Below are positions 16,017 to 24,498 of a stretch of 64,000 nucleotides of DNA, piece by piece. The notes under the pieces were generated by a model. The model searched no databases, was not told where the DNA came from, and worked only from the letters and a program-made list of their open reading frames with translations. Location of the stretch: the NCBI GenBank assembly GCA_028284665.1, contig JANQRG010000019.1, forward strand, positions 124,001 to 188,000, in the 5' to 3' direction. Both the position numbers and the translations under genes were made by a program. The DNA comes from Croceivirga sp. Its GTDB lineage: Bacteria; Bacteroidota; Bacteroidia; Flavobacteriales; Flavobacteriaceae. Positions within the stretch are counted from its first letter, which is position 1. Each line of letters opens with the position of its first letter.

Positions 16017-16592
16017 ATGATACGGTTAACCTTTTCAGTTGTTTTCATGGAACAAGGCCTATCACAAAACAAACCAAAAGTAGCAATAGAGAAGATTTTT
16101 ATCGAATACCAAGGTGATAGTGTTAAAGCCCGAAGGTTAACGGTGTCAAGTGTTATCCCAATGAGTATTAGCAAAGCATGGGAGAACGTTCAAACTCCTG
16201 AACTGTTACAATTCGTTGCCAAAGGAATGATCAACTTTAAATCCGTTGATGGGGGTTTTCCAAAGAAATGGGAGAAAGGCAGAACATACGGTGTTACAAT
16301 GCGAATTTTTGGATGTATCCCATTTGGGGGCACTCACTATCTAAACATTGTTGACATTAATGCAACTAAGTATAGAATTTCGACCAGGGAATGGGATAAT
16401 AGCGCAAAAGTTTGGAACCATGACGTAAGGATAAAAGCAATTGGCGAAGATTCCATCTACTATGAAGATGCGATCGAAATATATGGGGGTTTCATGACAG
16501 GTTTCATAACTGCTTTTGCAAGATATTTTTACCAACACAGACAAAAAAGATGGCAAATAGTGGCAAGAAAAGACCTTGTGTTTGGAAAATAA
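16017..16592 (+). CDS. SRPBCC-type ligand-binding protein
   Basis: The 191 residues fit a START/SRPBCC helix-grip fold: RRLTVSSVIPMSISKAWENVQTPELLQFVA opens the first strand and helix, TYGVTMRIFGCIPFGGTHYLNIVDI gives central strands, and a long C-terminal helix (FITAFARYFYQHRQKRWQIVAR) closes the fold. Such proteins bind lipids or hydrophobic small molecules; none is indicated. The first 15 residues are moderately hydrophobic but not a good signal peptide. ATG at 16017 lies 41 bases after the boundary; a start at the internal methionine (residue 11) is possible. Sole gene of its cassette. Confidence 0.65.
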   Translation: MIRLTFSVVFMEQGLSQNKPKVAIEKIFIEYQGDSVKARRLTVSSVIPMSISKAWENVQTPELLQFVAKGMINFKSVDGGFPKKWEKGRTYGVTMRIFGCIPFGGTHYLNIVDINATKYRISTREWDNSAKVWNHDVRIKAIGEDSIYYEDAIEIYGGFMTGFITAFARYFYQHRQKRWQIVARKDLVFGK

Positions 16593-16600
16593 ATACTCCC

Positions 16601-16659
16601 GCCAACATTGTGTATGGCATATAACCTTTTGGATACGTGCCCTACACATAACGTTAACG
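16601..16659 (+). other. Minimal 59-base attC-like site
   Basis: R'' GCCAAC (16601-16606) complements ATTGGC (15976-15981) in five of six positions. Inner arms TTGTGTATGG and CCTACACATAA pair closely, then R' GTTAACG at 16653. At about 59 bases this matches the classical shortest attC length. Confidence 0.75.
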
Positions 16660-16748
16660 GTCATTACTATAACAAAAGGAAGCAACTATGAATTCGGAAG
16701 ACCGTCATGGTTTTCTTCAACATAACTAAAATCTCCTTAAATCATCTT

Positions 16749-17789
16749 ATGTTTAAAAACTTAAAAGTGGTAGAGCTGGCAAGCGTTTTGGCGGGTCCTT
16801 TAACGGGAACTTTCTTTGCAGAGTTAGGGGCCAAAGTCATTAAAATAGAAAACAAACGTACCAATGGAGATGTTACCAGAACATGGAAACTCCCAACTGA
16901 ATCCAAAGAAAGCCCTATCTCTGCGTATTATTGTGCTGCAAATTTCTTGAAAGAAAGCCTATTACTGGATATTACAGCTAGCTTAGACTATGAGATCTTA
17001 ATTACTCATATAAAGGATGCGGACATTGTCATAAGCAACTATAAACCCAGTACTGCCAGAAAGCTTAAATTGGGGTATGATGATTTGAAACACTACAATC
17101 CATCGCTCATTTATGCAGAACTTACTGGTTTTGGGGATGCCGAGTCAAGACCGGCATTTGATGTTGTATTACAGGCTGAAACCGGGTTTATGTTTATGAA
17201 TGGCGAACCTGATAGAAACCCGGTAAAAATGCCCGTTGCTTTAATTGATATACTTGCTGCCCATCACTTAAAAGAAGCTATTCTTTATGCCATTATTAAC
17301 AAGTTAACTACCGGTAAAGGAAAACATATCAAAGTTTCACTTTACGAGAGTGCTTTAGCGTCTTTGGCAAATCAAGCCACGAATTGGCTAATGGAAGCGC
17401 ATATTCCACAACCTATGGGGACCCAACATCCCAACATTGCCCCATATGGCGATATGTATCTTACAAAAGATAGTAAATTACTGGTTTTGGCCATTGGTTC
17501 TGATAAGCAATTTGAAAATCTATGTAGTCTTTTAAGAATAGCATCTGATGCATTTGGAACGAACGCCCAACGGGTAGCTAAAAGAGACGCTCTAAACCGT
17601 AAAATAAGGGAGTGTATCGTTCAAAAAACGTCGGGGTACTGGGTTGCTAATCTTGAACGAAGCAACATTCCTTATGGCATTGTAAAAAACATGCAAGAAG
17701 TTTTTAAAGACAAAAAAGCAAAAAAGATGTTGCTTCATGAAGTTATTGAGGGTATTGAAACGGTTAGAGTGAAAACAGCACTTATTTAG
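16749..17789 (+). CDS. CaiB/BaiF-type (family III) CoA-transferase
   Basis: The 346 residues match the family III CoA-transferase fold: KVVELASVLAGPLTGTFFAELGAKVIKIE at the N-terminus binds CoA, SNYKPSTARKLKLGYDDL and YAELTGFG follow, and PVALIDILAAHHLKEAIL near residue 170 holds the probable catalytic aspartate. Members move CoA between organic acids. It is a little shorter than the usual about 380-400 residues, lacking some of the C-terminal part, but the active-site half is intact. ATG at 16749 is chosen because the family begins with this L-x-V-V-E-L strand. Sole gene of its cassette; the acid substrate is unknown. Confidence 0.85.
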   Translation: MFKNLKVVELASVLAGPLTGTFFAELGAKVIKIENKRTNGDVTRTWKLPTESKESPISAYYCAANFLKESLLLDITASLDYEILITHIKDADIVISNYKPSTARKLKLGYDDLKHYNPSLIYAELTGFGDAESRPAFDVVLQAETGFMFMNGEPDRNPVKMPVALIDILAAHHLKEAILYAIINKLTTGKGKHIKVSLYESALASLANQATNWLMEAHIPQPMGTQHPNIAPYGDMYLTKDSKLLVLAIGSDKQFENLCSLLRIASDAFGTNAQRVAKRDALNRKIRECIVQKTSGYWVANLERSNIPYGIVKNMQEVFKDKKAKKMLLHEVIEGIETVRVKTALI

Positions 17790-17839
17790 CAGTGAATGAA
17801 TTAAAGGCGAACCGTTGGCAAACATAGAAGATCAACTAT

Positions 17840-18487
17840 ATGAAAATAGCAAAGAGAATAATCAAATGGATTTTGTATTTCTTGCTAATTCCCGTTTTCT
17901 ATGTAATTGTTTCACTGATTTTGTCCTCAATTTCGGTTAACCGAAAAGTTAAAAATCCAGTTTCCGAAAAATCTATATACCTGAGTACAAATGGAGTTCA
18001 TTTAAATGTTGTGATCCCTAAAGATAACATTGACAGTTTGCTACTTTTAGGATTAAAGAGAGAGCCATCTAACAGATACTTGTCTTTTGGTTGGGGAGAC
18101 GAGAATTTTTACATCAATACACCAACTTGGGGTGATTTAACTTTCGGAAACGCATTCAAAGCAGTGTTTTTAAAAAGTTCAACTTTACTACACGTAACTC
18201 GATATAATTCCAAACACCCTGACTGGATTGAAATAAAAATAACGGAAAACGAACTAAAAAAACTGAATACCTATTTGCAAAACACCTTCAAAACAAATGA
18301 GAACGGAACGAAAATTATTTTGGAAAATCAAGGCTATACTGCAATAGATGATTTTTATAAAGCTAAAGGGAGTTACTCTTGTTTTAAAACTTGTAACAGT
18401 TGGGTAAATTCGGGATTCAAAGAAAGTGGATTGAAATCTTGCCTTTGGACACCGTTTGATTTTGGATTGATGAATAAATATAAATGA
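17840..18487 (+). CDS. DUF2459 (TIGR02117-type) membrane-anchored protein
   Basis: The 215 residues have one N-terminal transmembrane segment (about residues 10-32). The exported domain has family marks: GVHLNVVIP, FGWGDENFYINTPTWGDLTFGNAFKAVF, and the end CFKTCNSWVNSGFKESGLKSCLWTPFDFG with clustered cysteines. TIGR02117 proteins are widespread but of unknown biochemical role. ATG at 17840 lies 25 bases inside the cassette. Its cassette ends match perfectly over 10 bases (17814-17823 against 18493-18502). Confidence 0.8.
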   Translation: MKIAKRIIKWILYFLLIPVFYVIVSLILSSISVNRKVKNPVSEKSIYLSTNGVHLNVVIPKDNIDSLLLLGLKREPSNRYLSFGWGDENFYINTPTWGDLTFGNAFKAVFLKSSTLLHVTRYNSKHPDWIEIKITENELKKLNTYLQNTFKTNENGTKIILENQGYTAIDDFYKAKGSYSCFKTCNSWVNSGFKESGLKSCLWTPFDFGLMNKYK

Positions 18488-18492
18488 AAGAC

Positions 18493-18699
18493 GTTTGCCA
18501 ACAACGTATCACCGCAATTTGTTATACTGTTCGCTTCGCTCAGGACGCCGGATTCGACTACTCTTCTACGGCCTGTCCTCTGTACAAGACTTCGGAAGGT
18601 GGGCGCTTAGGGCAAATCGATTTACAACATTGCAACAAACTATACCTGCCTGCCGGTTTACATGCCTCCGGCATTCAGGCAGGGCCGAGACCGATAGGG
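18493..18699 (+). other. attC-like site with perfect outer match, decayed R'
   Basis: R'' GTTTGCCAAC (18493-18502) exactly complements GTTGGCAAAC (17814-17823). The centre holds the recurrent CTGCCGGTTTACATGCCTCC segment and GCCGAGACC. The next R' reads GATAGGG instead of GTT, so this site may be dead. The 311 bases 18488-18798 hold only this site and DNA up to the HxlR gene. Confidence 0.75.
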
Positions 18700-18798
18700 G
18701 TAATCTGGCAAAAAAAGAATAATACGTAAAGGTCAAAATTATATTTGGGCCTGAATTCAAGTAACTAAAAATACCTAAGTCCTTCTGTTTTACAAGGA

Positions 18799-19158
18799 TC
18801 AAGCCCCGGCCTTTTTTCGAATTTCCTCTCGATGGGCAAGTCCCCAATCAGCAAGATTACTAATTACTGGAACAAGATTTTCGCAATACTCGGTCAATTC
18901 ATAACACACTGATACCGGCCTCGTCTCCAAAACAGTTCTTTTTATAAGCAAGTTAGTTTCCATCTCTTTTAACTCTCTACTTAACATCTTTCCGGAAATC
19001 CCCTCTACAACTTCTAACAAATCAGAATAGCGCTTGCCTCCAAAATAGAGCGCCACTAGAATGTGCATCTTCCATTTTCCCCCTAACACATACATAGTGT
19101 CCGCAATTGCACGAACCTTATGGATACACGCTTCTATTTTTTCCTTGTCTTCAGCCAT
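18799..19158 (-). CDS. HxlR-family transcriptional regulator
   Basis: The 119 residues form a winged helix of HxlR type: VLGGKWKMHILVALYFGGKRYSDLLEVVEGISGKMLSRELKEMETNLLIKR is the signature, followed by the wing RPVSVCYELTEYCENLVPVISNLADWG. These dimeric repressors usually answer aldehydes, quinones or thiol stress and control a divergent gene. Here the partner is the DoxX-like gene 100 bases away on the other strand. It has the minus orientation, against nearly all cassettes, and so must have its own promoter in 19159-19258. Confidence 0.9.
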   Translation of the reverse strand: MAEDKEKIEACIHKVRAIADTMYVLGGKWKMHILVALYFGGKRYSDLLEVVEGISGKMLSRELKEMETNLLIKRTVLETRPVSVCYELTEYCENLVPVISNLADWGLAHREEIRKKAGA

Positions 19159-19258
19159 AAGACGTCACTTGGTTACCTCTATGTTACTGTTACTTTTCTT
19201 CACTTAATGACAAAAGTATATAATAACTGCAGATATTTGTTACGTAAAACATCAAAAA

Positions 19259-19642
19259 ATGAAAATATCCAATAACACAATCCACTGGATCTTTACAGTC
19301 TTGTTATCTGCTTTGGTAATTACCTCTGTTGTGAGGTACGTATCAGACTTAGAAACGTTTATGTCTAATTTCGAGACATTGGGATATAATGGACGAATCG
19401 TAATTCCTCTTGCAGCTGCCAAAATATTGGGCCTGATAGCTATAGTAAGCAATAAACCTAAATTTCTTAAAGAATGGGCTTATGCTGGCTTTCTCTTTAA
19501 CTTCTTATTAGCCTTAGAAGCACACATAGCGATTAATGATGAGCATTATATAGGCCCCGTAATAGCACTTTTCTTACTAACCGGTTCTTATGTTTTTTAC
19601 CGCAAAGTAGATATCGATAAAACCAACCAACTCCCTGAATAA
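19259..19642 (+). CDS. DoxX-like four-helix membrane protein
   Basis: The 127 residues contain four hydrophobic helices. The second and third carry FMSNFETLGYNGRIVIPLAAAKILGLIAI and FLKEWAYAGFLFNFLLALEAH, the pattern of DoxX-like proteins. These small inner-membrane proteins are linked to redox or detoxification functions; biochemistry is mostly unknown. HxlR and DoxX-like genes commonly occur as a divergent pair, which supports control of this gene by the HxlR protein. ATG at 19259 is used, since the first helix follows at once. The 192 bases downstream hold a weak attC-like relic (TTTACAACCTGCCCG near 19749). Confidence 0.8.
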   Translation: MKISNNTIHWIFTVLLSALVITSVVRYVSDLETFMSNFETLGYNGRIVIPLAAAKILGLIAIVSNKPKFLKEWAYAGFLFNFLLALEAHIAINDEHYIGPVIALFLLTGSYVFYRKVDIDKTNQLPE

Positions 19643-19834
19643 AACACACAACTACTCACTAATCCATTGTTACTCTTTATATAGGTATACTTCTCCATAT
19701 AGAGAAATAGGTGCAACAATTGAACCAATAAGGATTACCCCAGCAATGTTTACAACCTGCCCGACTTCATCGTTCTGGCACGTTTAATTCTGCCCTTAAG
19801 CGTAAATAATATCGCTACCTTTAAAGAAAACGTA

Positions 19835-20221
19835 ATGAAAATCGAACATGTCGCAATATGGGTATCAGACTTAGAAAAAATGAAAGATTTTTATCTGAAA
19901 TTTTTCGATGTACACTCAAATGAAAAATATTACAACCCAAAGAAAGGATTTAGCTCCTATTTTTTATCCTTTAAAAAAGGGGCTCGTATAGAATTAATGC
20001 ATAGCCCGGATATTTCTGAGTTTATGGAGAAAATGGATTCAAAATTGGGATTGGCGCACTTAGCCGTATCTGTGGGTTCAAAGAAAAAGGTTGACGCTTT
20101 AACCGAATCGGTTCGGAATAACGGTTATAGTATAATTGGAGAGCCACGGACAACCGGAGATGGATATTATGAAAGTGTAATCGCCGACCCGGAAGGAAAT
20201 TTGATTGAAATAACAGCATGA
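19835..20221 (+). CDS. VOC-family (glyoxalase/bleomycin-resistance fold) protein
   Basis: The 128 residues form two beta-alpha-beta-beta-beta units: MKIEHVAIWVSDLEKMKDFYLKFF opens with the metal-ligand position (His5) and GLAHLAVSVGSKKKVDALTESV opens the second unit; ESVIADPEGNLIEITA ends with the conserved glutamate. Such proteins isomerise, dioxygenate or merely bind antibiotics or glutathione adducts. Metal ligands seem present, so an enzyme is plausible; the substrate is unknown. Cassette-borne VOC genes are common, but here the upstream boundary is decayed. Confidence 0.85.
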   Translation: MKIEHVAIWVSDLEKMKDFYLKFFDVHSNEKYYNPKKGFSSYFLSFKKGARIELMHSPDISEFMEKMDSKLGLAHLAVSVGSKKKVDALTESVRNNGYSIIGEPRTTGDGYYESVIADPEGNLIEITA

Positions 20222-20230
20222 TAAAAAACG

Positions 20231-20315
20231 GTATACAACGACGTTTTCTTCCTTGATCGCAAAAGCCGTTACAAAAGACATCCGAGACGTAAGGCACAGT
20301 ATACAATAGTTATAC
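20231..20315 (+). other. Degenerate attC-like site
   Basis: GTATACAAC (20231-20239) behind the VOC gene resembles an R'', and GTTATAC at 20309 resembles the next R', directly followed by the ATG of the next gene. No matching R' is found before the VOC gene, so one border has been lost. Confidence 0.4.
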
Positions 20316-20921
20316 ATGAAGAATCTCCTACCTTTCATTGTTTCCTTTTTTATACCGGGAGTTGGACAGTTCCTATTGAAAGACTTTAAAAAAGGGGGAA
20401 TAATCTTTCTGCTAAATCTGATTTGCTCCTTTCTCCTGATCAGATATGAATCCTTACGTCTAATTCCATTTTGGGGACCTCATGTAATTTTTATGATCTG
20501 GGCCATTTTTGATGTGTATGATACGATCGAGGCACAAGATGGTAAAAAAACAGCAACAAGGCGACTTGCATTTAGTTTCTTACTAGTAGCTGTTTTAATT
20601 CCTTCGACCTTGACGCTTTTTACAACCGGGCTTTTTAAGGGAGCTGAATTTTTAACAAATGAATATCTTAACGAAGACAGGACAAAAACCGAAATGAATG
20701 AAATTTCAATCGAATTGGAACTTTATAAAAGCTATTACGGGACCTATCCTAAAGAGTACAACACATTTATTAGTCAAAAACCTATTTGGGGAAAGTGGAA
20801 GGCGGACAGCTGGAAAAATCCATATAAATATGAATTACTAGATTCCTTGAATTATAAATTAATTTCAGCTGGAAAAGATGGAATTTATTTTAACGAGGAT
20901 GACATAGTAAGGAAGAATTGA
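20316..20921 (+). CDS. Membrane protein with pseudopilin (GspG)-like C-terminal domain
   Basis: The 201 residues have an unusual build. Residues 1-110 hold about four hydrophobic segments beginning FFIPGVGQFLLKDFKKGG, as in small TM2-like or DUF5683-like proteins. Residues 125-200 read EMNEISIELELYKSYYGTYPKEY, then WKNPYKYELLDSLNYKLISAGKDGIYFNEDDI, the pattern of the GspG major-pseudopilin C-terminal domain, where the last loop binds calcium. In type II secretion that domain follows a prepilin helix; here it is fused to a multi-pass membrane part, so it is not a normal pseudopilin. Function unknown. The start codon is only a few bases after R'. Confidence 0.65.
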   Translation: MKNLLPFIVSFFIPGVGQFLLKDFKKGGIIFLLNLICSFLLIRYESLRLIPFWGPHVIFMIWAIFDVYDTIEAQDGKKTATRRLAFSFLLVAVLIPSTLTLFTTGLFKGAEFLTNEYLNEDRTKTEMNEISIELELYKSYYGTYPKEYNTFISQKPIWGKWKADSWKNPYKYELLDSLNYKLISAGKDGIYFNEDDIVRKN

Positions 20922-20934
20922 AAAACACAGCTCA

Positions 20935-21055
20935 CAATAAGGGCTGTAACCTTCCGGACTGCTGCCTAAAGGCAGGTTTACCCTCCTGATTGGTGGGCAA
21001 ATAACTGCCTCACCAGTCGGTTTGTATGCCATTGGCATGCAGACAGGAATTCCTT
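20935..21055 (+). other. Decayed attC-like spacer
   Basis: AGCTCACAATAAGGGCTGTAACC resembles an outer-plus-inner arm, and CGGTTTGTATGCCATTGGCATGCAGACAGG resembles the recurrent central segment. It has no GTT border, so it is probably no longer a recombination site. Confidence 0.4.
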
Positions 21056-21087
21056 ACCTTCATCATCGAAATTTTATCCTATTGATC

Positions 21088-23028
21088 ATGAGAAAGACTT
21101 TGATAGCAATCCTTTGCATAACCTTTAGTATAACTTTTGGCATCAGCCAATCCCAGGTAATGACACCGGAGCAACTGATTGAATTAAATAGAGTTGCTGC
21201 TGTGGGAGTAAGCAATGATGGGAAGCATGTAATTTACAAGACATCAACTTTTGATGTAAAGACGAATACGCGCTCAAGTAAAATATTTTCCGTCGCGGTA
21301 CAGGGTGGAGCTGTGAAACTTTTGGACGAAGCCGGGAAGCTGGTTAACGATAAAAATGTGTCCCCGGACGGAAAATGGAAGTTACTCCCCAAAGAAGTGA
21401 AAGTCCAGAACGTAAGTGGCACTGACCACTATACCGATGTCCCTAATTCAAATGTTTTTATATATGATCAACTCAACTACAGACATTGGGATACTTGGGA
21501 AGATGGATCCTATAGCCACATTTTTTTACAATCGGCAACCGATACCCTGGATAGTGGAATTGACCTGATGGAAGGGAAACCCTTTGATTGTCCTCAGAAA
21601 CCATTTGGTGGTGACGAGGATTATATATGGAGTCCCGATTCTAAAAAAGTGTTATACGTTACTAAAAAATTAGCGGGTACCGAATATGCTGTAAGCACTA
21701 ATTCAGATATCTATGAGTATACCATAGCAACAAAACAAACTAGCAATCTTACCGAAAACAATAAGGGGTATGATACACATCCTGCATTTTCGTCCAAAGG
21801 CACCCTCGCCTGGCTGCAAATGGAAAGAGAGGGGTATGAATCTGACAAGAATGATATCATCGTCAGGCTACCTGAAGGAGATGTGAACCTTACTAAAGAT
21901 TGGGATGGTACGGTCTATGGGTTTATTTGGAGTGAAGACGGATCAAAAATATATTATAACGCGCCAGTTGGTGGAACAGTCCATGTCTTTCAAATCGATG
22001 TTCCGGTGGATAAAAAAAACAGGTCAGCACCGAAGCAAATTTCCGAAGGGCAATTTGATGTCAATGGGATTATAGGTCAAAGCAGTGAGAATTTAATTGT
22101 GTATAGAAGAGATATGAATCATGCCACTGAGATCTATAATCTGAATATCCAGACCGGTGCAATGAAACAATTGTCCGAAGCAAACAATGACATTTACAAA
22201 GACATCAAAATGTCTAAAATAGAAAAGCGGATGGTCAAAACAACAGATGGAAAAGATATGGTTACCTGGGTGATTTATCCACCGGATTTTGACCCCACTA
22301 AAAAATATCCTACGCTTTTGTATTGTCAAGGTGGACCCCAAGGTGCTTTGTCTCAATTTTATTCGTTCCGGTGGAACTTTCAACTGATGGCCGCAAATGG
22401 TTACATCGTGGTGGCCCCCAACAGAAGAGGTATGCCTGGTTTCGGGGTCGAATGGAATGAACAGATCTCAAAAGATTATGGGGGACAGAATATGAAAGAT
22501 TACCTCTCTGCGATTGATGCTATTGCCAAAGAGCCTTATGTAGATACCAATAGATTGGGTTGCGTTGGAGCAAGCTATGGGGGATACTCAGTTTTTTACC
22601 TGGCTTCAAGACATGACGGTAGATTTCAATCTTTTATTTCCCACGATGGCATTTTCAATTGGAGATCCATGTATGGCACCACTGAAGAGTTATTTTTTGT
22701 GAATTGGGATCTTGGCGGACCGTATTGGGATAAAGAAAATACCGCTGCGCAAAGATCGTATACTGATTTTAATCCGATAAATTTTGTGGACCAATGGGAT
22801 ACCCCCATCCTGATCATTCAGGGAGGAAAAGATTTTAGGGTGCCAATCGGACAAGGATTAGAAGCTTTTCAGGCGGCACAATTGCAGGGTATAAAATCAA
22901 GGCTTTTGTATTTCCCTGAAGAAAATCACTGGGTGCTTTCCGCCCAGAACAGTCTGGTTTGGCAAAGGGAATTCTATAAATGGTTAGAAGAGACCGTAAA
23001 GCATGTCGAAATCAAGAGTGGCAAATAG
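21088..23028 (+). CDS. S9-family (prolyl-oligopeptidase-type) exported peptidase
   Basis: The 646 residues have a signal peptide (end near GISQSQ), a seven-bladed-propeller-like N-terminal region with repeated WSPDSKKVLYV and WSEDGSKIYYN motifs, and a C-terminal alpha/beta-hydrolase. The catalytic serine is in GCVGASYGGYSVFYLASR, the aspartate in IQGGKDFRVP and the histidine in PEENHWV. It should cut short peptides, such as dipeptides from N-termini, in the periplasm. ATG at 21088 is chosen because it starts the signal peptide; the earlier in-frame ATG at 21022 lies in the decayed attC spacer. It is followed after 47 bases by the gene at 23076. Confidence 0.9.
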   Translation: MRKTLIAILCITFSITFGISQSQVMTPEQLIELNRVAAVGVSNDGKHVIYKTSTFDVKTNTRSSKIFSVAVQGGAVKLLDEAGKLVNDKNVSPDGKWKLLPKEVKVQNVSGTDHYTDVPNSNVFIYDQLNYRHWDTWEDGSYSHIFLQSATDTLDSGIDLMEGKPFDCPQKPFGGDEDYIWSPDSKKVLYVTKKLAGTEYAVSTNSDIYEYTIATKQTSNLTENNKGYDTHPAFSSKGTLAWLQMEREGYESDKNDIIVRLPEGDVNLTKDWDGTVYGFIWSEDGSKIYYNAPVGGTVHVFQIDVPVDKKNRSAPKQISEGQFDVNGIIGQSSENLIVYRRDMNHATEIYNLNIQTGAMKQLSEANNDIYKDIKMSKIEKRMVKTTDGKDMVTWVIYPPDFDPTKKYPTLLYCQGGPQGALSQFYSFRWNFQLMAANGYIVVAPNRRGMPGFGVEWNEQISKDYGGQNMKDYLSAIDAIAKEPYVDTNRLGCVGASYGGYSVFYLASRHDGRFQSFISHDGIFNWRSMYGTTEELFFVNWDLGGPYWDKENTAAQRSYTDFNPINFVDQWDTPILIIQGGKDFRVPIGQGLEAFQAAQLQGIKSRLLYFPEENHWVLSAQNSLVWQREFYKWLEETVKHVEIKSGK

Positions 23029-23075
23029 GCCAGCTTGCTATTTTTTGTAGTGGTAAGAGTTCATAAATCGGAAAC

Positions 23076-23603
23076 ATGACCCTTGAAGAAAGACTTAGCA
23101 AATTATTTGGCTTGAATGAAAAGACATGGTTACACCATGCCACTGCAGCAAGTATCATTACACGTGGATTAATTCCACCGATGATAACGATTGCCGCACT
23201 TTCGAGGGTTTGGATAGGCCATTGGTGGTGGGTAGCTTTTGCCATAATTATGGTTTGGACATTTCTAAATGTCCGAATTTTTCCAAAATCAAAAAGCTAT
23301 GATAATTGGTATGGGCGGGGTGCCTTTGGAGAAAGGGTCTATGCAGCTCGCAAAAAGGTTCCCATCCCTAAACATCACGAATTGTTTGCTAAAGGACTCA
23401 CAGTATTGAATGTTATTTTCAGTAGTATTTGGATATATGGATTGATCTCCCTCAATTACGAACTGGCAATTACAGGGACATTACTCCAACTAACTGCAAA
23501 GTTTTGGTTTATTGATAGAATGGTTTGGTTATATAATGACATGTATGATCATCCGGAATATTTAGATTTAAAAGCGATTATGGAAGGAGAGATACCCGAT
23601 TGA
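23076..23603 (+). CDS. Membrane protein, possibly DUF6653 family
   Basis: The 175 residues carry about four hydrophobic segments and the striking stretches WLHHATAASIITRGLIPP, WVAFAIIMVWTFLNVRIFP and WYGRGAFGERVY, with many Trp and Tyr. The pattern reminds me of DUF6653 proteins, whose function is unknown; I hold this only weakly. It lies 47 bases behind the S9 peptidase and may share its transcript. After its stop, CCTATAAC at 23641-23648 could be the R'' of a cassette that began at 20309 (GTTATA), which would make this a three-gene cassette. Confidence 0.55.
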   Translation: MTLEERLSKLFGLNEKTWLHHATAASIITRGLIPPMITIAALSRVWIGHWWWVAFAIIMVWTFLNVRIFPKSKSYDNWYGRGAFGERVYAARKKVPIPKHHELFAKGLTVLNVIFSSIWIYGLISLNYELAITGTLLQLTAKFWFIDRMVWLYNDMYDHPEYLDLKAIMEGEIPD

Positions 23604-23642
23604 GTAATTTTCAAATGATGAACGAAAAAATGGAAAACATCC

Positions 23643-23896
23643 TATAACAAGGTACAACCACAACTCGCCAAAACTAACCTAGTAGGCCCGCATGAACAGC
23701 GTGGCCGCGGCCGGAATAAAAGTAGTGATCAAACGACTGGATTTCGGCGGAGTAATAGCCAAAACCCTTAGTTGCTATTTGTCAAAATCCCTCGGTAAAA
23801 AAATGAAGCAAATAAAAACGTAAAACTAAGGTCAGTGCATAACTGAAAAGGTAGTATGTGGAAATCTGCTACTATTCATCCTCGAGACCATTGTTC
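23643..23896 (+). other. Large attC-like spacer
   Basis: R''-like TATAAC (23643-23648) complements GTTATA at 20309. The arm CTCGAGACC leads into ATTGTTC at 23890, a candidate R'. At about 250 bases with no ORF it is among the longest spacers; 23604-23988 holds nothing else. Confidence 0.45.
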
Positions 23897-23988
23897 GCAA
23901 GCAAAAAGAGTGTTATCAATGTGATATAAAACTTCTATAGTTCAATATTTTTGTGGTAAACAACCCAATCGGAAAGGCACAGATTGTT

Positions 23989-24447
23989 ATGGAAACTATT
24001 AGTTTAAGAAAAGCAACACCAAAAGACAGAGCATTGGTAGTTGACTTTGATTATAACCTTAGTAAAGTTGAACATATCGAACTGAAACGAGCGGAAAAGA
24101 TAACAAAAGCAATAAAGGACAAGGAATGTTTTATCATCTTGGCCGATAACAGCGCGGTTGGTTTTGTCCTATTTGATTATCGCTTTTTTGACCAAGGTTG
24201 GATAGAACTTATTATTCTAGAAGAAAAACATAGAGGAAAAGGAATAGGAGGACAAGCCATTCTCCTTATATGCCAACAAAGTAAGACGCCTAAGGTGTTT
24301 ACTTCTACGAATAGTTCTAATACTCAAATGCAAAAAGCGTTACAAAAGGTTGGTTTTTCTTTTGCAGGTAAAATAAACGGGTTAGACGAAGGAGATCCTG
24401 AACTATTTTACTTCAAAACGACTAAGGATAGGAAAACGAAAAACTAA
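23989..24447 (+). CDS. GNAT-family N-acetyltransferase
   Basis: The 152 residues match a standard GNAT: METISLRKATPKDRALVVDFDYNL at the start, then strands four and five with WIELIILEEKHRGKGIGGQAIL, in which RGKGIG is the acetyl-CoA pyrophosphate loop near residue 85, and ALQKVGFSFAGK near the end. Acceptor unknown. ATG at 23989 begins the usual first strand; GTG at 23953 is in frame but gives a leader without family match. The following 50 bases hold an orphan GCACACAAC block (24467-24475) with no complete site before the next gene. Confidence 0.85.
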   Translation: METISLRKATPKDRALVVDFDYNLSKVEHIELKRAEKITKAIKDKECFIILADNSAVGFVLFDYRFFDQGWIELIILEEKHRGKGIGGQAILLICQQSKTPKVFTSTNSSNTQMQKALQKVGFSFAGKINGLDEGDPELFYFKTTKDRKTKN

Positions 24448-24498
24448 ACCGAAGAAAGCAATACCAGCACACAACCTAAGAAACACAATTTACTAGTA

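Noticed and set aside
21022-21087. Longer N-terminus for the S9 peptidase
   Set aside because: It lies in a decayed recombination spacer and precedes a complete signal peptide starting at 21088.
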